From NCBI GenBank assembly GCA_945965245.1, contig CAMFNC010000064.1:1-7516 (forward strand): 7,516 bases of DNA, written 5' to 3'. The DNA is from an uncultured Porphyromonas sp. Lineage in GTDB: Bacteria; Bacteroidota; Bacteroidia; Bacteroidales; Porphyromonadaceae. The position numbers and the translations under genes are program-made. This document shows, one piece after another, positions 1-7,027 of the stretch. How positions within the stretch are numbered: the first letter of the stretch is position 1; each line of letters begins with the position of its first letter. The notes below the pieces were generated by a model. That model was not told where the DNA came from, searched no databases, and saw nothing but the letters and a program-made list of their open reading frames with translations.

Positions 1-56
1 TCGATGCCTTTTTAATTATTTTTAATTTATAACCAAAAACAAACAACTTAAGTGAA
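1..56 (+). promoter_or_regulatory. AT-rich leader upstream of the BACON lipoprotein gene
   Basis: This short stretch precedes the first gene and is very AT-rich (12 G or C in 56 bases by hand count). It has A-rich runs just before the start codon and no Shine-Dalgarno-like GGAGG. Bacteroidetes commonly use A-rich, SD-independent leaders, so this fits a 5' untranslated region. I could not find a convincing Bacteroides-type promoter (TTTG, then TAnnTTTG) inside it. The promoter may lie left of the window. Confidence 0.3.
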
Positions 57-1667
57 ATGAAAACAAAAGTGTATGCATTGTTAGGGTTGATAGCTATTGC
101 TTTTATAGCTTTCTCTTGTAAGAAGAACAATGCCGAAGAAGCAACATTGGAGGTCTCAAAAAGTGAGATCAAATTTGCCAAAGCCGCGAGTGAAGAAATT
201 ATAACAGTAACTGCCAGTGCCGAAAAATGGATTGCTTCATCTCCTGTAGAAGGTCAATGGTTGACCCTTGTCAAAGAAGGTACAAACCTTAAAGTTAAGG
301 CAGACGCCAATGAAAAGGGTGTATCTCGCAGATCTTACGTTTTGATTAATGCAGGTGGTGCTGCCGAGCGTATAGAAGTGGTACAGAGTGCTGCAGATGT
401 AGTGATTGCGACCAACCCCACAGAAATCAAAGTTAAACCCGAAGGCGGTGAAACCGTAGTAGAACTGGAAACAAACGTTGCCGATCTGAAGGTTTTCGTA
501 GAAGAAAACGAATCCAAATGGTTGGCTGTCAATTACAGTAAAGGGCGCTCCATGCTAACGATTACTGTTCAGGCCAATGAAGGCAAGGAGCGTGTGGGTA
601 AGATCTATATGACCAGCGGTAAGACCACGCAGGAATTGAGCGTGAAGCAAATGGGGCAACCTGTCTATATCCTACCGTTTATTGCCAAGGAAACACCTGT
701 CATAACCGTTGATCCTTTTGAGAGACAACGTGGTAGCGTATTGGTAAACATTCCCGGAACTCTGGGACCCGGCTATTCGTCTAACAACCTTCGCGACTAT
801 TCAATTCAGAATAAGAATTTTACGTCTGTAGCTTATCAATATGGTTCTTTGGATGCTCAAAATTATTTGTTAGCGATGTCTGTAACACCCAAACTTGATT
901 TGATCAAGGATGCCAAAGCCGTAGATGCGTTCATGGCAGAGCAAGGGTTCAAGAAAGAAGCAGAGAAGACATATGTGCACAGCGAGTATCCGTATATGGT
1001 AACTGCCGTAATCGAAGCAAAAGTTGCCGGATTTATTGTTAAATATCGCCCCAGTCAACCCAAAGATTATCCTACATTCAAAGAACTGCCTCTTAAAAAT
1101 GCATTCCCTTGGGTTCTCAATGAAAAGAGAAAAGAGCATGGTAAAAAATTCGATACTGTAGATGCGTGGGAACAACAAAATGGTGGTAAAATAAAAACTC
1201 AGAATGGAGAAGTATCTGCTATATATGATGTTACAGGCCAGGAAGATATTGTTGCTCGTGTTTACTTCTTTAGAGCCAATAAGAAGGATGCCAAACCCTC
1301 AGATAAGGGTTATATAGATCCCAAAGATCCGTTCTATGGTGAGTGCCGTCATCTGCGTGTCGTTTATACCAAGACAGATTTGGCATTCTTTGAAGCCGGT
1401 GGCAAGTATTTCCTGACCAAGGAATTCTTGGAAATGATGAAAAAAGAAGGTTTTGTCACTGCTGGAGATAATGATGGTTTTTCTTGGTTTGCACACAAAG
1501 ATGGTCGCATGTTAGGTTTGCGTGTGGTGGCATTCTCGGATATCAACGCAGGACAGAATAGTTTGGACATCTTAGGCTATAAGGATGATACCAGCGAATT
1601 CTTTACTTCTGCTTTTAATCTGAAAGGGAAAGCTCAACGCCTTGCAGAAATCAAGGATATGCTTTAA
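57..1667 (+). CDS. BACON-domain lipoprotein with uncharacterised C-terminal half
   Basis: A 536-residue probable lipoprotein. The start is supported by an N-terminal lysine pair, a hydrophobic stretch and a lipobox ending at Cys21 (IAFSC), followed by KKNN. Residues about 29-112 and 115-200 look like two tandem BACON domains: each is a beta-rich unit of about 85 residues with an aromatic W-L/I core (QWLTL at 67-71, KWLAV at 154-158), a later strand rich in alternating residues, and an ending like the BACON 'V.Q.' strand (VVQSA, VKQMG). BACON domains are known from Bacteroidetes surface proteins and are often linked to glycan or mucin binding, but they do not prove a ligand here. Residues about 201-536 match no family I recognise. 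Within them, a pattern of helix ending in GF plus following strands occurs twice (around 274-322 and 434-494), suggesting a degenerate duplication. There is no sorting domain at the C-terminus and no enzyme motif is visible. It is probably transcribed alone, because a strong terminator follows. Role inferred: cell-envelope binding protein; substrate unknown. Confidence 0.85.
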   Translation: MKTKVYALLGLIAIAFIAFSCKKNNAEEATLEVSKSEIKFAKAASEEIITVTASAEKWIASSPVEGQWLTLVKEGTNLKVKADANEKGVSRRSYVLINAGGAAERIEVVQSAADVVIATNPTEIKVKPEGGETVVELETNVADLKVFVEENESKWLAVNYSKGRSMLTITVQANEGKERVGKIYMTSGKTTQELSVKQMGQPVYILPFIAKETPVITVDPFERQRGSVLVNIPGTLGPGYSSNNLRDYSIQNKNFTSVAYQYGSLDAQNYLLAMSVTPKLDLIKDAKAVDAFMAEQGFKKEAEKTYVHSEYPYMVTAVIEAKVAGFIVKYRPSQPKDYPTFKELPLKNAFPWVLNEKRKEHGKKFDTVDAWEQQNGGKIKTQNGEVSAIYDVTGQEDIVARVYFFRANKKDAKPSDKGYIDPKDPFYGECRHLRVVYTKTDLAFFEAGGKYFLTKEFLEMMKKEGFVTAGDNDGFSWFAHKDGRMLGLRVVAFSDINAGQNSLDILGYKDDTSEFFTSAFNLKGKAQRLAEIKDML

Positions 1668-1713
1668 TCTTTTTGAAATAGCAAAATCAAAATAAAATGA
1701 GATAAATGAACAT

Positions 1714-1754
1714 GACACCCTCTTCACTTTGGCGTGAATGAGGGTGTCTTTTTT
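1714..1754 (+). terminator. Strong intrinsic terminator after the BACON lipoprotein gene
   Basis: GACACCCTC (1714-1722) pairs perfectly with GAGGGTGTC (1740-1748). The stem continues as TTCAC (1723-1727) with GTGAA (1734-1738), leaving one bulged T at 1739 and a six-base loop. Six T residues follow immediately (1749-1754). This is a textbook rho-independent terminator for plus-strand transcription. The next start codon is at 1766, so there is almost no room for a promoter between the two. Confidence 0.92.
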
Positions 1755-1765
1755 ATGGGAAAATT

Positions 1766-4558
1766 ATGAAACGAATCTTTTTTATGGCTTTAGGGCTTAC
1801 GGCTTTGATATCAAGCTGCTCTAAAGATTATAATGTGGAGCAGGAAAAGCTTTCACAAGAAATGAGTTCTGAGTTTCCTGCACAATTTTCAGGTGTGGGA
1901 GTGCCCGGTGTGGCATACGTAAGAATACATGAAGATTGTTTGGAGGAATTGAGCAAGCTGACATTCGGCAGTGGCGAAGTGGCACTCAGCAGTCTGCCAT
2001 CTGCCTTATCCGCAACATTGCAGAGCATCGGTGCTACCGGTATGGAACGCCTCTTTCCGTTTAACGAACGTTTTGCCGAACGACATCATCGGGAAGGTTT
2101 GGATCTTTGGTATATTATACGTTTTGATGAAAAAAGGGATTTGAATACTTGTTTGTCCACACTGTCCGGGAATAAAAGTTTCGGGGTGGTGGAGAAGGTT
2201 TATCCCACCGTTTCCTTTGCTTCTAAGAATCAAGCTCCGCTTTATACTCCGGCCATCAAACCAATGCTCTCACCCGATGATATCAAAAAACAGTTGAAGT
2301 TCAATGACCCCGAACTGTATAGACAGTGGCATTATAAAAACTTTGGCAATGTGGCCGGTTCGGTAGCAGGAGCCGATGCCGGAGTGTTGGATGCATGGGA
2401 AAAAGAAACCGGGAAAAATCATGTTATCGTGGCTATTGTGGATGGTGGTGTGGATGTGACCCACGAAGACCTTGCGGATAATATGTGGAAAAACACCAAA
2501 GAAATAGCAGGTAATAACATTGATGATGATAAAAACGGCTATATAGATGATATTTATGGTTTTAACTTCTGTACAGGCAAAGCCGAACTGACTTGGGACC
2601 ACTGCGGTCATGGCACGCACGTGGCCGGTACCATTGGAGCTCGCAATAATAACAATATCGGTGTCTGCGGTGTGGCTGGAGGAAACGGATCCAAAGAGTC
2701 CGGTGTCCGGATGATGAGCTGCCAGATTTTCCAACAAAATCCCAATCAACCGAAAAAAGATACAGGAGGAGATTCTCCAGCCGCTATCGTGTATGGTGCA
2801 GACAATGGTGCCGTAATCAGCCAAAACTCATGGGGCTATATCTATGAGGCTAATGTTACGGCTATACCCTTGAGCCTTAAAACTGCTATTGACTATTTTA
2901 TTAAATATGCAGGTTGTGATAATAAGGGAAACCAGTTGCCCGGTTCTCCGATGAGGGGTGGTGTGGTGATCTTTGCCGCCGGTAACGATGACAAAGAATA
3001 CGAGAGCTATCCCGGGGCTTATCCTCCGGTAATAGCGGTTTCTTCTATGGCTCCAAATTGGAAGCGAGCTTCATATACCAATCGTGGCACATGGGTAGAT
3101 ATTATGGCTCCCGGTGGTGATGGTTATGGCGAAGGACAGGTTTATAGTACCGTACATTACAAGTCTAACGACTTCTTGGGTAAAAAGTATGGCTATATGG
3201 CCGGTACTTCAATGGCATGTCCGCATGTATCAGGTATAGCAGCCCTTATCGTTTCGCATTACGGCAAGGAGGGCTTTACTAATAAAGAGTTGGAACAGCG
3301 TTTGTTGGGAGCCCTTAATCCGACACATAATGTGGATTTAATCAACAAGGGCGAAGAAACGAAATTAGGTAGAGGTTATGTGGATGCAAGTCGCATCTTT
3401 GCGGAAAATAAAAATAAAAAGCCCGGAAATGTTATAACTCTGGACGCTAAGGTCGGTTATGTGGATATGGATATTACATGGAAGGCGGTTTCCGATGAAG
3501 ACGATATTACTCCGATGGAGTATAAGGTATTCATATCCGACCAAAAATTTACGGAAGCCACTGCCGGCAGTGTCAATAATCATTTTGTAATGAATGCCAC
3601 TGGATACCTTGTAGGGCATGAGTTGTCGTATTATATAGGGAACCTTAAAGATAACCATCCGTATTATATCGGTATTCAAGCTGTGGACAGATGGGGATTG
3701 AAATCCGACCTCGTGGTCAAAGAGTTCAAGACGAAGAAGAATGACCCACCCGTTTTTGCCGATGTGCCTGCCAAACTCATTCGTGTTTCCGGCTCGGATG
3801 TGGCTCGTTTTAAACTCAAAATCTCCGATCCGAATGGACACAGAATAGATGCCAAAATCTCAGGTGAGTTACGAGGTGTGTCCGAAAGTGTGGGAGATGA
3901 TTATATCAGCATAGCTATTCGTGCCATTGCCCCTGTGGGTAAGCATAAAATAAACATATTGCTCGAAGATGAATTAGGAGCCACAGCTGCCGTTGAAATA
4001 CCTTTTGAAGTATATGTCTATGAACAGCCGGCATTGTCGTCTGCCATCGGTGCTCAAATACTGGGACTGGATGAGGCTACACGCATAATGGAAACGGCCA
4101 AGATGTTTCATTATGATGCCATGCAGCCGGTTACATTCAAAGTTGATTCTTCGGACAAATCCGTGCTTACGGCAGATGTGGATACCTCAGGCAAACAGGT
4201 AACGCTCAAGGCTCATAAAATTGGTACTACCACCGTAAATGTGACTCTGGAAGATGGTATCGGTGAGCCGGTAACAAGCTCTTTTACCGTACATGTTGTT
4301 CCCAACTCTAAAGCTCCCGTTTACTTGATTTACCCCTCACCGGTCAAGGACGTACTTCATATTTTGGTTAATCCGGAAATGGGTAAGACGGAGATTTCTC
4401 TTCGCAATATGATGGGAGAGCAGGTATTCAATAAGATGTATAGCATAAGCCAGACAGGTTTGGTCAAACTTCGCATGAAATCTTATGCCCCGGGGAGCTA
4501 CACGTTGCAGGTGAAAGGTTCTAAGGGTAGCTATACGAAGACTTTTGTCAAGATTTAA
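1766..4558 (+). CDS. S8 subtilisin-family serine protease, lipoprotein with T9SS type-A sorting domain
   Basis: A 930-residue secreted subtilase. The start is supported by a signal peptide with a lipobox (ISSC, Cys18). Residues about 20-185 look like a propeptide. The S8 catalytic domain spans about 190-545, with the full triad visible: Asp226 (AIVDGGVD), His282 (GHGTHVAGT) and Ser482 (GTSMACPHVSG), plus oxyanion Asn407 (AAGND). An Asp/Asn-rich segment (NIDDDKNGYIDD, 251-262) resembles the insert common in Bacteroidetes subtilases and may bind calcium. After the protease come a fibronectin-III-like module (about 555-656), a cadherin/Ig-like module (about 660-752) and another beta-sandwich (about 756-846). 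Residues 850-930 resemble a T9SS type-A C-terminal domain: IYPSPVKDVLHI, a middle LRNMMGEQVF strand, APGSYTLQV and a final TKTFVKI. A lipobox and a sorting domain in one protein is unusual. The gene lies 24 bases upstream of a PorV/PorQ-like barrel gene and is probably co-transcribed with it. Substrates are unknown; a role in surface proteolysis or protein maturation is inferred. Confidence 0.93.
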   Translation: MKRIFFMALGLTALISSCSKDYNVEQEKLSQEMSSEFPAQFSGVGVPGVAYVRIHEDCLEELSKLTFGSGEVALSSLPSALSATLQSIGATGMERLFPFNERFAERHHREGLDLWYIIRFDEKRDLNTCLSTLSGNKSFGVVEKVYPTVSFASKNQAPLYTPAIKPMLSPDDIKKQLKFNDPELYRQWHYKNFGNVAGSVAGADAGVLDAWEKETGKNHVIVAIVDGGVDVTHEDLADNMWKNTKEIAGNNIDDDKNGYIDDIYGFNFCTGKAELTWDHCGHGTHVAGTIGARNNNNIGVCGVAGGNGSKESGVRMMSCQIFQQNPNQPKKDTGGDSPAAIVYGADNGAVISQNSWGYIYEANVTAIPLSLKTAIDYFIKYAGCDNKGNQLPGSPMRGGVVIFAAGNDDKEYESYPGAYPPVIAVSSMAPNWKRASYTNRGTWVDIMAPGGDGYGEGQVYSTVHYKSNDFLGKKYGYMAGTSMACPHVSGIAALIVSHYGKEGFTNKELEQRLLGALNPTHNVDLINKGEETKLGRGYVDASRIFAENKNKKPGNVITLDAKVGYVDMDITWKAVSDEDDITPMEYKVFISDQKFTEATAGSVNNHFVMNATGYLVGHELSYYIGNLKDNHPYYIGIQAVDRWGLKSDLVVKEFKTKKNDPPVFADVPAKLIRVSGSDVARFKLKISDPNGHRIDAKISGELRGVSESVGDDYISIAIRAIAPVGKHKINILLEDELGATAAVEIPFEVYVYEQPALSSAIGAQILGLDEATRIMETAKMFHYDAMQPVTFKVDSSDKSVLTADVDTSGKQVTLKAHKIGTTTVNVTLEDGIGEPVTSSFTVHVVPNSKAPVYLIYPSPVKDVLHILVNPEMGKTEISLRNMMGEQVFNKMYSISQTGLVKLRMKSYAPGSYTLQVKGSKGSYTKTFVKI

Positions 4559-4582
4559 TTGTAGAATATAGAAACAGTTGAT

Positions 4583-5503
4583 ATGAAATTGAAGAAAATT
4601 ATTTTTTCTCTGGCTTTTTTAGCAGCCCCCATATGGGTTGCAGCTCAAAGCAGTGCATTGCCGATATTGCAAATGAATTCGGATGCACGTTCGGTGGCAA
4701 TGGGCGGAAATTACTATGGCCAAAGCAGAGGAAACTACCTTTACACCAATCCCACCTCGTTGCTGTATAACAATCAAAAGTTTCAGGTATCGCTGTCCGG
4801 AATGATGCGTCCGGATTTGGATAAGTTTTATTACGGACAGTTCAATGCCGCATACCGTTTGGGCAGGCATGGCCTATATGCCGGCTTCCGTTATTGGGGC
4901 GGTCCTGAGTTTAAGTCAGAATTTGCTAGCTCCAAAAAGGCCATTCTTCCCAATGAATGGTCTGTGGATGCCGGATATGCATTTAAGATAAACAATCATT
5001 TCTCGGCTTCTGTGAGTGGCTCATTCTTGCAAAGTACAATCAAAAGTTCTGCCACTACGTTTGCCTTCAATGCTTCGGCATTTTATCGCAATGACTTCGG
5101 TATGGGGAGCTATGTGGTGGGCATCAGTGGTGGAAACTTCGGCCCCGAATTGGACTTTGGCAAGAAAGCCGGCAGTTTCCCATTGCCGGCTTATGCGGGA
5201 GGCGGAGGAGAGTGCCAATTCTTGTTTGGCAGCGAACATCGGGTCAATACTTCGCTGAGTGCCCGATATTTCTTCTTCCCGACGGATAGCCAAATGCTGT
5301 TGGCCGATGCCGGAGCAGAGTACACCTATAAGGATATACTTTCGGCTCGTATAGGTTATGGTTTTGGTTCAAAGGAGAATAGTCATATAGCCATGGGTAT
5401 CGGCACATCATTCGCTGGCGTTACATTAGACGCCTCCTATCAGATGGGTTTGGGTAATAATCCCGTGAAGGCTGCGTTGCTGACTCTTGGTTTTGGTTTG
5501 TAG
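4583..5503 (+). CDS. PorV/PorQ-like outer-membrane beta-barrel protein
   Basis: A 306-residue protein with a clear Sec signal peptide (KK, then a hydrophobic stretch, cleavage predicted after VAA at residue 21). The mature protein is rich in alternating aromatic/Gly strands typical of outer-membrane beta-barrels. Near its N-terminus it shows DARSVAMGG (34-42) and TNPTSLLYN (55-63), which resemble the ARS..MGG and NPA-type motifs of the PorV/PorQ (FadL-related) barrel family. PorV shuttles sorting-domain cargo in the T9SS and PorQ belongs to the same attachment machinery. I cannot say this copy is either one, so no symbol is given. It ends in GFGL rather than the usual terminal Phe/Tyr. It follows the sorting-domain protease by 24 bases with no terminator between, which suggests an operon. 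Inferred role: an outer-membrane partner for export or anchoring of that protease. An unrelated barrel of the same fold is the main alternative. Confidence 0.75.
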   Translation: MKLKKIIFSLAFLAAPIWVAAQSSALPILQMNSDARSVAMGGNYYGQSRGNYLYTNPTSLLYNNQKFQVSLSGMMRPDLDKFYYGQFNAAYRLGRHGLYAGFRYWGGPEFKSEFASSKKAILPNEWSVDAGYAFKINNHFSASVSGSFLQSTIKSSATTFAFNASAFYRNDFGMGSYVVGISGGNFGPELDFGKKAGSFPLPAYAGGGGECQFLFGSEHRVNTSLSARYFFFPTDSQMLLADAGAEYTYKDILSARIGYGFGSKENSHIAMGIGTSFAGVTLDASYQMGLGNNPVKAALLTLGFGL

Positions 5504-5520
5504 CCCGTTCGATGTGAGAG

Positions 5521-5539
5521 AACGTGAGTTCGAAATAAG
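5521..5539 (+). repeat. Left outer arm of the inverted repeat
   Basis: Nineteen bases that match the reverse complement of 5718-5736 at 15 positions. The first 12 bases differ at only one position, three mismatches follow, and the last four (TAAG) match again. The single early mismatch would be a G-U pair in RNA. Confidence 0.75.
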
Positions 5540-5589
5540 ACAGCCACAGAACCCTATGAAAATGTGTCGGTTAGATGATGTCGAATTTT

Positions 5590-5677
5590 TATGCACAAAA
5601 TGAAATTAATTTATGTATAAAATGCACGCAAAATATGCATAAAACAAAATCAATTTATGTATAAAAACAGCGCTGTC
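5590..5677 (+). repeat. Tandem 22-bp minisatellite, three full units plus a diverged fourth
   Basis: The motif TATGYAYAAAA begins at 5590, 5612, 5634 and 5656, so the spacing is exactly 22 bases each time. The four copies read TATGCACAAAA, TATGTATAAAA, TATGCATAAAA and TATGTATAAAA. Units 1 and 3 also share the second half (AAATYAATT at 5603-5611 and 5647-5655), while unit 2 differs there and unit 4 runs into the ACAGCGCTGT palindrome. There are no unique spacers between units. Unit number may vary between strains, as in other minisatellites. Confidence 0.85.
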
Positions 5678-5717
5678 CGACATCATATATCACTAAGGTT
5701 TTTTAGCTGTCTGTGCA

Positions 5718-5736
5718 CTTAGAACGAACTCATGTT
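5718..5736 (-). repeat. Right outer arm of the inverted repeat
   Basis: Partner of the arm at 5521-5539, matching its reverse complement at 15 of 19 positions. Its outermost 12 bases, CGAACTCATGTT, carry only one mismatch to the left arm. Together the two arms bracket the minisatellite core. Confidence 0.75.
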
Positions 5737-5810
5737 AAGATAAAAGGTGGGGGCAAAACATAGAATAGGAAGAAGTGTCTTTTCATATTGATGCTTTCTC
5801 CACCTTCCCA
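5737..5810. other. Unassigned spacer between the MITE-like element and the thiH terminator
   Basis: No gene or RNA is recognisable. A 7-bp inverted repeat, AAGGTGG (5744-5750) with CCACCTT (5800-5806), frames it, but the loop of 49 bases makes a functional hairpin doubtful. Together with the repeat element and the terminator, this accounts for the whole non-coding gap of about 390 bases after the barrel gene. Confidence 0.4.
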
Positions 5811-5864
5811 AACAAATAAAACAACCGCTATCATTGAGTTTTTGGCTCTTTGATAGCGGTTGTT
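5811..5864 (-). terminator. Intrinsic terminator downstream of thiH
   Basis: A perfect 14-bp stem: AACAACCGCTATCA (5820-5833) pairs with TGATAGCGGTTGTT (5851-5864), with a 17-base loop that could pair internally through GAG/CTC. Read on the minus strand, the hairpin is followed by TTTATTTGTT (5820-5811), a suitable U-rich tract. It lies 32 bases past the thiH stop, so it closes the thi operon. The plus-strand side lacks a clean T-run (CTTTGC), so it is probably stronger for the minus strand. Confidence 0.88.
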
Positions 5865-5896
5865 CTTTGCAAATAACTGTCTCGTTAATGAAGAAT

Positions 5897-7015
5897 TTAC
5901 ATCCAGGTGTCCCAGTCTTTCCAAACCGGTTCGTATCCGAGTTTTCGCATGGCTTCGGCAAACTCTTGGGGGCTGCGAGAGTCATTGATGGAGAATTGCT
6001 CCAAATCTTGATTGTCTTCGGCATAGCCGCCCGGTTCTGTCTTGGAACCGGCACTCATGGATGTGATGCCGATGGGCGTCACGTGGTCGCGGAAGTCGGA
6101 ACTTTCGCGTGTGGAGAGCGAAATTTCCACCATGGGGTCCAGGATGCGGAATGCCATAATCAATTGCGCCATGCCGGCATCGTCAATGGGGTCTTTTGGC
6201 TCCCAACCACCGGCTGCGGGACGCAGACGCGGCAGTGAGATGGAATATTTGGTGCGCCAGTATTGCTGCTCCATGTAGCGCAGGTGCAATGCCGTGAAAA
6301 AGGAGTCGGTGCGCCAATTCTCCAATCCGAGCAGAGCACCGATGCCCACTTTCTGAATGTCGGCTTGGGCAATGCGGTCCGGTGTTTCCAAACGCCAGCG
6401 ATAATCATGCTTTTTGCCTTCGGGATGATAATCCGGATAGGCGGCCTCGTTGTAGGTTTCCTGATAGACGCACACATAGCCCACGCCGGCCTCGTGCAGG
6501 CGGCGGTATTCTTCTGTCTTGAGCGGCTGCACTTCCAAAGATATTTGTGAGAAATACGGACGTACCAAACGTACCATCTTTTCGTAATAATCTGCACCGG
6601 TTACCACTTCGGCTTCGCCACTTACCAGCAATAGATGCTGATATCCCAATTTGAGTATGGCTTCCATCTCACGCTTCACTTCCTCTTCGGTCAATTTGCG
6701 GCGGTGTATCTTGTTGTATTTATTAAAGCCGCAATATACACACGCATTGGTGCAAATATTGGAGAGGTAGAGCGGGATGTACATCTGTATGGTATGCCCA
6801 AACCGCTCCACAGTCAGTCGGTGTGCTTCTTGTGCCATCTGCTCCATGTAGGGGATGGCGGCGGGAGAAATCAGGGCGGCAAAGTCGTCCATGGTGCATT
6901 TGGTGTTAGCCAAAGCACGTTCCACGTCGGCTGCAGTGGCAGAGGCTATTTGATCCTCCACCCGATGCCAGTCGTATTGGCGGATGCAGTCGTAGAAGGT
7001 CTGAAACTTGTCCAT
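5897..7015 (-). CDS. thiH: 2-iminoacetate (dehydroglycine) synthase ThiH, radical SAM
   Basis: A 372-residue radical SAM enzyme, close to the usual ThiH length (about 370-380). It cleaves tyrosine to dehydroglycine and p-cresol, supplying the glycine-derived part of the thiamine thiazole in anaerobes, where aerobic bacteria may use the glycine oxidase ThiO. The iron-sulfur cluster motif CX3CX2C is visible at Cys88, Cys92 and Cys95 (CTNACVYCGF), followed by the SAM-contacting VSGEAE (131-136). The C-terminal part has the ThiH hallmarks SLSTRE (299-304), FRD (308-310) and SAGSKTEPGGY (321-331). The start at 7015 follows the thiG stop by 12 bases and gives the expected N-terminus. No strong ribosome-binding site is seen, as is common in this phylum. 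It acts in the cytoplasm with ThiG. In this window it is the last gene of the operon, with a terminator directly after. Confidence 0.97.
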   Translation of the reverse strand: MDKFQTFYDCIRQYDWHRVEDQIASATAADVERALANTKCTMDDFAALISPAAIPYMEQMAQEAHRLTVERFGHTIQMYIPLYLSNICTNACVYCGFNKYNKIHRRKLTEEEVKREMEAILKLGYQHLLLVSGEAEVVTGADYYEKMVRLVRPYFSQISLEVQPLKTEEYRRLHEAGVGYVCVYQETYNEAAYPDYHPEGKKHDYRWRLETPDRIAQADIQKVGIGALLGLENWRTDSFFTALHLRYMEQQYWRTKYSISLPRLRPAAGGWEPKDPIDDAGMAQLIMAFRILDPMVEISLSTRESSDFRDHVTPIGITSMSAGSKTEPGGYAEDNQDLEQFSINDSRSPQEFAEAMRKLGYEPVWKDWDTWM

Positions 7016-7027
7016 AATGCCCAGATG

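Larger units (their letters stand above)
5521..5736. mobile_element. MITE-like element with inverted ends and a minisatellite core
   Basis: A non-coding element of about 216 bp between the barrel gene and the thi operon. The outer ends form an imperfect inverted repeat: AACGTGAGTTCG (5521-5532) against CGAACTCATGTT (5725-5736), 11 of 12 matching, and extending to TAAG/CTTA at the same offset. Further in, ATGATGTCG (5575-5583) pairs perfectly with CGACATCAT (5678-5686). Between these arms are 22-bp tandem repeats and a 10-bp palindrome, ACAGCGCTGT (5667-5676). There is no open reading frame of note, so it cannot encode its own transposase. The layout (inverted-repeat leader and tail around a tandem-repeat core, in an intergenic site) recalls the BrickBuilt MITE described in Porphyromonas gingivalis, whose unit is 23 nt; I have not compared sequences. 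I see no clear target-site duplication, so its exact ends and mobility are uncertain. A structured 3' untranslated region of the barrel gene is an alternative. Confidence 0.6.

Noticed and set aside
2270..2824. Minus-strand open frame of 184 codons inside the subtilase gene
   Set aside because: It is antisense to the catalytic domain with its intact triad. The translation has no coherent domain.
5590..5677. Possible small CRISPR array because of regularly spaced motifs
   Set aside because: The 22-base units are contiguous, with no unique spacers, and no cas gene is nearby. A tandem minisatellite explains it better.
5511..5745. Target-site duplication flanking the repeat element
   Set aside because: Bases just outside 5521 and 5736 (GAGAG and AAGAT) do not match, and no other convincing short direct repeat was found at the borders.
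5744..5806. AAGGTGG/CCACCTT inverted repeat as a terminator for the barrel gene
   Set aside because: A 7-bp stem with a 49-base loop and no following T-run is weak support, and it is more than 200 bases from the barrel stop codon.
5504..5896. TPP riboswitch for the thiamine genes
   Set aside because: This gap is downstream of thiH, not upstream of the operon. No THI-element pattern is visible, and the operon leader lies outside the window.
5834..6238. Plus-strand open frame of 134 codons over the thiH 3' end
   Set aside because: It starts within the thiH terminator hairpin, is antisense to thiH and shows no family motif.
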